From positions 1-23,271 of the forward strand of contig JBBIMP010000060.1 in NCBI GenBank assembly GCA_037444305.1: a stretch of DNA of 23,271 nucleotides. Reading direction: 5' to 3'. This document shows, piece by piece, positions 1 to 5,645 of the stretch. The position numbers were made by a program, and so were the translations under genes. Origin of the DNA: JBBIMP01 sp037444305. GTDB taxonomy: Bacteria; Acidobacteriota; UBA6911. Position 1 is the first letter of the stretch. Each line of letters begins with the position of its first letter. A model generated the notes under the pieces. The model ran no database searches. It was not told the DNA's origin and saw only the letters and a program-made list of their open reading frames with translations.

Positions 1-47
1 CGTCACCTCTCGACTCTACTTAAGCAATTGATTTGGCGACGTTACCA

Positions 48-63
48 GGTGATTTCGATCACC
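48..63. other. Small perfect hairpin with TTCG loop
   Basis: GGTGAT (48-53) and ATCACC (58-63) are exact reverse complements around a TTCG tetraloop. No T-run follows on either strand, so it is not a convincing intrinsic terminator. It could be the end of a transcript from a gene left of the window, or chance. Confidence 0.3.
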
Positions 64-150
64 CTTAACTAAGCGCCATTCCCCCTAGCCCTGGTTATCC
101 CTGAAGGGGTGCAGCGGAAACAGCGTCTGGTGCGCAGATTCCCAAGAACA

Positions 151-177
151 GAGCGCGCAGGGATCTTCCCCGCGCTC
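151..177. other. Strong GC-rich hairpin upstream of the M55 peptidase gene
   Basis: GAGCGCG (151-157) pairs with CGCGCTC (171-177), and GGGA (160-163) pairs with TCCC (167-170). This gives 11 base pairs with a two-base bulge (158-159) and a three-base TCT loop. The plus-strand flank is ATTCGCG, without a T-run. It lies upstream of the candidate promoter at 228-257, so it fits termination or mRNA protection for a plus-strand gene left of the window. The rest of 1-301 holds no credible gene. Confidence 0.4.
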
Positions 178-227
178 ATTCGCGAACATACGGGCAGCAT
201 GCATTCTTCCTTCCTTTCAGACAGCGT

Positions 228-257
228 TTGACCGCCGGCCCGTGGGTGGCATAGGAT
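228..257 (+). promoter_or_regulatory. Candidate sigma70-type promoter for the M55 peptidase
   Basis: TTGACC (228-233, 5 of 6 to consensus) and TAGGAT (252-257, 4 of 6) are separated by 18 bases. The predicted start near 264 would give a leader of about 38 bases before the ATG at 302. Assigned by eye only. Confidence 0.42.
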
Positions 258-301
258 TTCCGCAAATCAGGGGCGCCGCAAAGGCGCCTGGGGAGGCACC
301 A

Positions 302-1177
302 ATGAAGAGACATCTCTGGCTTGCGACGTTCTTGATGGCGGGCCTTACCGCTGCATATGCGCAAACGAGCGCGAAACTCAAGATCTTCATATCCGTGGAT
401 ATGGAAGGCATCACCGGGATCGTCAACTGGGAGGAAGTCAACCGGACCGGGAAGGACTACGACTATTTCCGCAGGATCATGACGCTGGAGACCAACGCCG
501 CCATCGAAGGCGCACTGGCGGCCGGCGCGAGCGAGATCGTGGTGCGGGATTCCCACGGCTCGGCGCGCAACATTCTCCCGGACCTCCTGCACCGGAGCGC
601 CCTGCTGCTGCGCGACTGGTCGGGAGGCCCCAAGGGAATGATGGAGGGCATAGACGAGACTTTCGACGCCGTCGTTTTCATCGGCTATCACGCCAAGGCC
701 GGCACGCCCGATGCGACGCTGGAACACACCATGAGCGGAACGGTGACGGACGTCTCGATCAATGGCATCTCGCTGCCGGAGGCCGGACTCAATGCGCTGA
801 TAGCCGGACACTACAACGTCCCCGTTGTTTTCGCCGCCGGAGACGAAGCCTTCTGCGAGCATCTGAAGGGCCTGCTTGGAACGGTGGAAACCGTCGCCGT
901 GAAAAAGGGCATCGGCGCGGCCGCCCTGAACCTTCACCCGGATGTATCCAGGGAGAAGATCCGGGCCGGCGTCGAGAAAGCGCTGCGGAACCGCGCCGGC
1001 TGCCGTCCGTACAAGCTTTCCGCCCCCTATACGATGGTGCTCAAGCTCAAGGAAGAGACCATCGTGTACAACGGCCAGTTCTACCCCGGGGCGACGAGGA
1101 CGGGTGACTGGGAGTTGACCTACAAGAGCGCTGACCTGATGGAGGTCATAAGGGCCTTCGGCGGCATGCGCAAATAG
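302..1177 (+). CDS. Exported M55-family D-aminopeptidase (DppA-like)
   Basis: The product is a 291-residue zinc peptidase of family M55, which in the characterised Bacillus DppA removes N-terminal D-residues from short peptides such as D-Ala-D-Ala. The ligand set is visible: D33 and E35 in SVDMEG, H85 in RDSHG, H130 in GYHAKAG and E160 in LPEAGLNA. The spacing nearly matches the D8/E10/H60/H104/E133 pattern of DppA. The start is set at ATG 302, not the in-frame start at 242, because GGGGAGG lies just upstream and the protein then opens with a typical signal peptide (MKRHLWLATFLMAGLTAAYA, cleavage likely before Q21). This places the enzyme in the periplasm, unlike cytoplasmic DppA. A role in D-amino-acid peptide salvage or wall turnover is inference. 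It stands alone, convergent with the SLC13 gene. Confidence 0.9.
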   Translation: MKRHLWLATFLMAGLTAAYAQTSAKLKIFISVDMEGITGIVNWEEVNRTGKDYDYFRRIMTLETNAAIEGALAAGASEIVVRDSHGSARNILPDLLHRSALLLRDWSGGPKGMMEGIDETFDAVVFIGYHAKAGTPDATLEHTMSGTVTDVSINGISLPEAGLNALIAGHYNVPVVFAAGDEAFCEHLKGLLGTVETVAVKKGIGAAALNLHPDVSREKIRAGVEKALRNRAGCRPYKLSAPYTMVLKLKEETIVYNGQFYPGATRTGDWELTYKSADLMEVIRAFGGMRK

Positions 1178-1188
1178 GCAGGGAGCAA

Positions 1189-1209
1189 CGCCACAAAGTG
1201 CTGGTGGCG
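1189..1209. other. Hairpin between convergent genes
   Basis: CGCCAC (1189-1194) and GTGGCG (1204-1209) are exact reverse complements with a 9-base loop, in the 56-base gap between the convergent stop codons at 1177 and 1234. No T-run is present. It may help end transcripts from both sides, but this is weak. Confidence 0.3.
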
Positions 1210-1233
1210 AACCGCAGCCGCGCCGGCGCTCTC

Positions 1234-3012
1234 TCAGAACGGCCAGAAGCGGGGTATCAGGAGCGTCGCCAGGATCCAGAAAAGCAGGTTCAGAGGTGCA
1301 CCCACCCGGAAGAAGTCGGCGAAACGGTAATGCCCCGGCTCGTAGATGATCGTGTTGGTCTGGTAGCCGACCGGCGTCATGAAGCTGGCGGAAGCCGCGT
1401 ATGACACCGCCATCAGGAAAGGGCGCGCGCTGACGCCGAGCGAGCCCGCGCTGGAGATGGCGATCGGCGCCAGCAGCGCGGCGCTGGCGTTGTTGGACAT
1501 GACCTCCGTCAGCAGGGACGTGATCAGGTAGAAAGAGGAGACCAGCGCGGTGGGGCCCCACTTGCCGACGTGGCGGACCATGAAGCCCGATATCAGGGCC
1601 GCCGCACCGGTGCTCTCCAGGGCGATGCCGAGCGTCAGGACGCCCGCGAGCAGGAAGATCACCTTCCACTCGATCGACTGGTAGGCCTCCTCCAGGCTCA
1701 CGCAGCCCGTCAGGACACAGAGGATGCAGCCCACGATCGAGCTCACGACGATGGGCAGGATGTCGAGGGCCGCCGCCGCCACCACTCCCAGGAGAATCAG
1801 GAGCGCCGGCAGGGTTTTGCTCCGGCGGAAGTCGGGAAGGCCGACCTCGGAGACGAGGACGAAGGCCCCGTCCCTTCGCAGGTTGTGCAGGCGCTCCCGC
1901 CGCACCTCCAGCAGCAGCGTGTCGCCGGCGCGCAGCGGCGTCAACCCGATCTTCTCGTGGATGACCTGCCCGTGGTGGCGTATGGCGAGCGCTGTCGCCT
2001 GGAAGTTGTTGCGGAAGCGGCTCTCCTTCAGGGACTTGCCCTCGAGCGCGGACCCGGGCGACACGACCGCCTCCACCAGGACCACCTGTTCGCTCTCGAG
2101 GTCCGCGTCGCTCCACCTGGCCGCGGCCTTGAGCGCGATTCCGGGCGTGTTCTCCAGGGCTTTGATCTTGCCGATGCTGCCGCGCACGCGGAGGACGTCG
2201 TTCTCCAGCAGGACGGTGTCGGGCGAAGGGAAGCCGATGGGGTGGTCCTTGCGGAATACCTGCAGGACTTCTATGTCGAGATCCCGCGCCATTGGAGATT
2301 TGCCCAGCGACTTGCCGATGAAGGGCGAAGCGGGTTGCAGGACAACGTCCGTCAGGTATTCGCTCATCTCGAATTCGCCGGTCAGGTCTCCCGGCTTACG
2401 GCGGCTGGGGATGATCCGCACCCCGATGACGGCCATGTAGAGGGTTCCGGAGGCAAAGAAGACGAGCCCGACGGGAAGCAGCTCGAACATCGTAAACGGC
2501 CCCTCGGCGGTGCGCTTGGCGATGGCGCTGACGAGGATATTGGTCGAGGTCCCGATCAGCGTGCAGACGCCGCCGAACATGGAGGCGAAAGACAGCGGCA
2601 TGAGCAGTTTCGACGGGCTGGCGTGGATCTTCTGGGCCGCGCCCAGGACGATGGGGAGAAATATCGCCACCGCCGCAGTGTTGTTGATGAAGGCGGAAAC
2701 CGACCCCACGGTGACCATCATCAAAAACACCGAGAGCAGGAGGCTCTTCGTGGCGACGCGCGCCATGAGTTCCCCGACGACGGTCACTGCGCCGGTGCGG
2801 AACAGGGCGCCGCTCAGGATGAACATGGCGGCCACGGTGACGGTGGCGGTGTTGCTGAAGCCCGAGATGCCCTCTTCCGGGGTGACGATCCCCGTGACGA
2901 GCAGGGAAGCCATGGCCAGGAGGGCGACCATGTCCACGCGCAGCTTTTCGGTGATGAACAGGATCACCGCGCCGGCGAGCACGGCCAGAACGATTGCCAT
3001 GTCCAGGGTCAT
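1234..3012 (-). CDS. SLC13/DASS-family transporter with two RCK_C (TrkA-C) domains
   Basis: This 592-residue inner-membrane carrier belongs to the divalent anion:Na+ symporter (SLC13) family. Substrates in the family include sulfate, dicarboxylates and other anions; the substrate here cannot be told from sequence. Two hydrophobic halves (about residues 1-200 and 400-592) flank a soluble region of roughly 210-390 holding two tandem RCK_C domains. The paired Na+/substrate motifs are visible: NNTAA (110-114) with GTSTN (154-158) in the first half, and SNNASA (506-511) with GYQTN (about 544-548) in the second. The ATG at 3012 has only a modest purine-rich site upstream (AAGGGA); ATG at residue 5 is an alternative. 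The TPR gene lies 101 bases upstream on the same strand, and an interrupted palindrome (3029-3052) precedes the start. Confidence 0.9.
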   Translation of the reverse strand: MTLDMAIVLAVLAGAVILFITEKLRVDMVALLAMASLLVTGIVTPEEGISGFSNTATVTVAAMFILSGALFRTGAVTVVGELMARVATKSLLLSVFLMMVTVGSVSAFINNTAAVAIFLPIVLGAAQKIHASPSKLLMPLSFASMFGGVCTLIGTSTNILVSAIAKRTAEGPFTMFELLPVGLVFFASGTLYMAVIGVRIIPSRRKPGDLTGEFEMSEYLTDVVLQPASPFIGKSLGKSPMARDLDIEVLQVFRKDHPIGFPSPDTVLLENDVLRVRGSIGKIKALENTPGIALKAAARWSDADLESEQVVLVEAVVSPGSALEGKSLKESRFRNNFQATALAIRHHGQVIHEKIGLTPLRAGDTLLLEVRRERLHNLRRDGAFVLVSEVGLPDFRRSKTLPALLILLGVVAAAALDILPIVVSSIVGCILCVLTGCVSLEEAYQSIEWKVIFLLAGVLTLGIALESTGAAALISGFMVRHVGKWGPTALVSSFYLITSLLTEVMSNNASAALLAPIAISSAGSLGVSARPFLMAVSYAASASFMTPVGYQTNTIIYEPGHYRFADFFRVGAPLNLLFWILATLLIPRFWPF

Positions 3013-3028
3013 GTGCCCGTCCCTTCAT

Positions 3029-3052
3029 CCGGATCGTTCATGAACAGTCCGG
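3029..3052. promoter_or_regulatory. 24-bp interrupted palindrome upstream of the SLC13 gene
   Basis: CCGGA (3029-3033), two unpaired bases, the perfect palindrome GTTCATGAAC (3036-3045), two unpaired bases, then TCCGG (3048-3052): 20 of 24 positions are symmetric. It ends 17 bases before the carrier start codon on the minus strand. The absence of a loop favours a dimeric-repressor operator over an RNA hairpin. No regulator is identified. Confidence 0.4.
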
Positions 3053-3113
3053 AGTGAACGTCGCCTGAAGTGCCCGTGTGGTGGTTTTCCACATCCACAG
3101 CAGGGATTGCGCC

Positions 3114-4184
3114 TCACCGCAGCCGTTTGAGGTCTTTTTTGGCTTCTTCCAGATCCGGCCTCAGCTTGACCGCCGTGCTTATGGAGGCGACCGCCTCCGC
3201 CTTCCGGTTCTGCTTTTCGAGCGTCAGCCCGAGCCGCCAGTGGGCGTGGGCGTGGGATACAGTGCCCAGCTCGGGCTCCTGCGAGAGAAACTTGCGGAAG
3301 CAGGCCTCGGCCCTTGCCGGGTCCCCCCCTCCCTGCAGGATCAGCCTCCCGGCCTGATAGTAAGGGACGAGATTATCCGGCACCTGCTTTTCCGCCTGCT
3401 CCAGGATCGACTCGAGCTCCTTCCAACGCTCCTGCAGCACGTATGCCTGGGCCAGCAGGCTGTAGGCTCCGATGCGGCCCGGATCGAGCTTGCGGGCTTC
3501 GAGGCCGTGTTTTTCGGCCAGGTCGTAGTTCTTGCGGGCGTCCGAGGCATGGAAGGCCGCGAGCGCCAGGTGGGCCTCGTAGCTCCGTGGATTCGCCTCG
3601 ACCGCCTTCCTGTACAATCCCTCCAGTTTTTCGGTCTGCTTCTCGCGGCGCGCAATGATCGCCTGCGCCAGGTAGCCGCGGGAAGGGTTGATCCTGGAGA
3701 TCTCAGCCACCAGGGGCTGGATCTTTTCTTTGCTGCCTCCGGCCACGCCGGGTGCCTGCAGGTGGAACTCGATCAGGGCGAACCGGGCATCCACATGCCC
3801 GGGATCGAGCTTCATAACTGTTTCAGCCTCCTTCTTGAATCTCCGGGCGAGACCGAGCTGGCTGAGGATGCCCGCCTTGGAGGCCTTCCGGCCGCAGGCG
3901 GCCGCCAGGTTGAACTGGTGCCGGGCGTTCTTCGGATCGAGGGCAACCGCCTTTTCAGCCAGCTTGAGGGCAGCGTCAAAGTCCCCTGCCGCCTGCTTTA
4001 CAGCGGACATCGCGGAAAGCGCCGAGGCGTCGTTGGGATCTGCCTTCAGTCGCTGCTCTGCCAAGGAACGGGCGCGCCTGTAATGGCCGGCATCGACCAG
4101 ATCGTCGAGGGATGCGCCCTGGGCCATCAGCCAATTCGCCAGGATGACCACCCAGACTGAAGTCAGGGCCATTCGTTGAACCAT
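3114..4184 (-). CDS. Secreted tetratricopeptide-repeat protein
   Basis: A 356-residue protein made almost entirely of TPR helices. Recurring TPR signatures are seen from about residue 30 to the end, for example A-LAEKAV-LDPKNARHQFNLA, LARRFKKEAETVMKLDPGH, LYRKAVEANPRSYEAHLALA and LGLTLEKQNRKAEAVAS. The start is ATG 4184: GGAGG sits six bases upstream, and the N-terminus then reads as a signal peptide (VQRMALTSVWVVILANWLMAQGA). The longer open frame starting at 4310 has no such support. Such proteins usually scaffold other proteins in the periplasm or at the outer membrane; the partner is unknown. It is divergent from the gene at 4426 and may be co-transcribed with the SLC13 gene 101 bases downstream. 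Confidence 0.8.
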   Translation of the reverse strand: MVQRMALTSVWVVILANWLMAQGASLDDLVDAGHYRRARSLAEQRLKADPNDASALSAMSAVKQAAGDFDAALKLAEKAVALDPKNARHQFNLAAACGRKASKAGILSQLGLARRFKKEAETVMKLDPGHVDARFALIEFHLQAPGVAGGSKEKIQPLVAEISRINPSRGYLAQAIIARREKQTEKLEGLYRKAVEANPRSYEAHLALAAFHASDARKNYDLAEKHGLEARKLDPGRIGAYSLLAQAYVLQERWKELESILEQAEKQVPDNLVPYYQAGRLILQGGGDPARAEACFRKFLSQEPELGTVSHAHAHWRLGLTLEKQNRKAEAVASISTAVKLRPDLEEAKKDLKRLR

Positions 4185-4307
4185 TTGCCGCCTCCGCCGC
4201 GTGTTGTCTTGATCTCCGGTAACCCGGCTGTGGTGATGCATCGGATCGACGGCCCGCACTTGCGACCGCGCAAAGCCCGAGCGTGCATCTCCAAAACGGA
4301 GTTCGCA

Positions 4308-4319
4308 CATGCTAGCATG
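4308..4319. promoter_or_regulatory. Perfect 12-bp palindrome between divergent genes
   Basis: CATGCTAGCATG is perfectly self-complementary. It lies near the middle of the 241-base divergent region between the TPR gene (start 4184, -) and the LolA-like gene (start 4426, +). The position suits an operator that serves both promoters, but no convincing -35/-10 pair was found beside it. Confidence 0.3.
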
Positions 4320-4425
4320 GAAGGCTCACACCGCCGAAGCGCCGATTGGCGGAATCGTTTTGGCGTCCCGGGAGGGCGCCAGGGAGTGGTTGCCTTCCAC
4401 ACCTATGGCAGGAGATAGAATCGTC

Positions 4426-5292
4426 ATGCTGCAAAGCCATCAGGCTCGAAATGTCCTGCTGGTCACGGTTCTTCTGGCCGGCGTTTGCCTTTTGCCGCGC
4501 TCCGCCCGCACACGCCCCAGCCTGACAGCCGAGGATCTGGTGCGCCTGCACCTGGAGTCCATCGGCACGCCAGAGGCACGGAACAGGATAAAGAGCCGGG
4601 TATTGAATGGAACTGCTGGAGTGATCTTCCGCAGCGGAGACCACGGGAGCCAGGATGGCAAGGCAACCCTGATCTCGGAGGGGCAGAAGGTCCGTCTGGG
4701 GATCCTGTTCCCGAACCCGGATTACCCGGGCGAACAGCTGGCCCACGACGGCAGCAGGTCGAGCACCGGCTTTCTCCAGGGGAGGACGCGCTCGACCCTG
4801 GCGAGCGTCTTCTACCAGTACAACTACCCCCTGCGCGAAGGCCTCCTGGGGGGGGTCGCCTCGGTGGCGTGGCCGCTGCTGGATGTGAAGCGCCGCCGGC
4901 CGATGCTGGACTACGAGGGATTGAAGGAAGTCGACGGGCGGCTGCTGCACCAGGTGAAGTATCGCTCACGGAAGGGGGATCAGGGATTCATCGTCACCCT
5001 TTATTTCGACGAGGAGCGGTTCCGGCATGTGCGTACGAAGTACCAGCTCAAGATCGGATATCTGATCGGCCCGGACGAACTGACGTCGGCGCGCCAGGAG
5101 CCGACTTATTGCGACCTGGAGGAAGAGTTTTCCGACTTCCGGACCGTCGAAGGGCTTACGCTTCCCCACGGCTACAAGCTGTCCTTGAATCTCACGCGGA
5201 AGGACCTATCCCTGATGAACGAGTGGCAGGTCGTTTACCGGCAGGTCGTGCATAACCACGAGCTGGACGAAAAGTATTTCGCCATCAAATGA
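4426..5292 (+). CDS. Exported protein of unknown function, possibly LolA-like fold
   Basis: A 288-residue protein not assigned to a characterised family. It opens with a hydrophobic export signal (RNVLLVTVLLAGVCLLP) followed by a helix-rich stretch with LTAEDLVRLHLESIGT, a pattern common in outer-membrane lipoprotein-sorting (LolA-like) relatives, and then beta-rich sequence to the end. No lipobox is clear: the Cys in GVCLLP lacks a normal context. The ATG at 4426 is preferred, with AGGAG about 11 bases upstream; ATG at 4405 is an alternative. It is divergent from the secreted TPR gene and followed by an intrinsic terminator, so it is probably monocistronic. The LolA resemblance is inference from pattern only. 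Confidence 0.65.
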   Translation: MLQSHQARNVLLVTVLLAGVCLLPRSARTRPSLTAEDLVRLHLESIGTPEARNRIKSRVLNGTAGVIFRSGDHGSQDGKATLISEGQKVRLGILFPNPDYPGEQLAHDGSRSSTGFLQGRTRSTLASVFYQYNYPLREGLLGGVASVAWPLLDVKRRRPMLDYEGLKEVDGRLLHQVKYRSRKGDQGFIVTLYFDEERFRHVRTKYQLKIGYLIGPDELTSARQEPTYCDLEEEFSDFRTVEGLTLPHGYKLSLNLTRKDLSLMNEWQVVYRQVVHNHELDEKYFAIK

Positions 5293-5333
5293 ATCCCCTG
5301 GCGCCGTCCCGGGCAGCCGGGACCCGGTGTCGG

Positions 5334-5388
5334 GCGACACAACCCGTCGCTATCGCTCCGGGCTCCGTGAACTGCAGGCCGGCAAGCA
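5334..5388 (+). repeat. Interspersed repeat, copy 1
   Basis: The 36-base core at 5334-5369 is identical to 5471-5506. The following 19 bases align without gaps to the other copies but differ at several sites. Immediately upstream, GTGTCG (5328-5333 region) and CGACAC form a small inverted repeat that overlaps the left edge. It lies in the noncoding gap after the LolA-like gene. Confidence 0.8.
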
Positions 5389-5453
5389 GGATTGGCAGAT
5401 GCGGCAACGTGGAGCCGTCGAGGAAAGCGGTGTTGAAGGGACGCGGCAAACGG

Positions 5454-5525
5454 TCATGCAACCCAGTCAGGCGACACAACCCGTCGCTATCGCTCCGGGC
5501 TCCGTGGGCTCCCGACCGGGAAGCA
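5454..5525 (+). repeat. Interspersed repeat, copy 2 (most complete)
   Basis: This copy contains the left arm TCATGCAAC shared with copy 3, the core shared with copy 1, and the right arm with perfect dyad TCCCG-AC-CGGGA. Core start to core start, it lies 137 bases from copy 1 in the same orientation. No open frame in this gap has a ribosome site or a recognisable product. Confidence 0.8.
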
Positions 5526-5552
5526 TAGACGGCATATGTGGTAGCGTGGAAC

Positions 5553-5572
5553 CGCTCTCGTAGAGCGTTTTT
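5553..5572 (+). terminator. Intrinsic terminator after the LolA-like gene
   Basis: CGCTCT (5553-5558) and AGAGCG (5562-5567) pair around a CGT loop, and TTTTT (5568-5572) follows directly. It lies about 260 bases after the stop codon at 5292, beyond both repeat copies, so transcripts of the upstream gene may include the repeats. Confidence 0.7.
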
Positions 5573-5645
5573 CCCGCGCAGGAAGGATCCTGCGGGCCAA
5601 AAAAACAGCAAAACTACTTTCGACGGACGGTGATCAGTCACACTG

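Noticed and set aside
176..2116. 646-codon open frame on the minus strand
   Set aside because: It covers the M55 peptidase antisense and part of the SLC13 gene out of frame; composition is that of a shadow frame, and there is no ribosome site.
5334..5525. Possible CRISPR array
   Set aside because: Only two local copies, 137 bases apart, with no regular spacer length and no cas genes nearby.
5289..5563. Short open frames in the gap with repeat copies 1 and 2
   Set aside because: They simply translate the repeat units, have no ribosome site, and the repeat copies fall in different contexts elsewhere.
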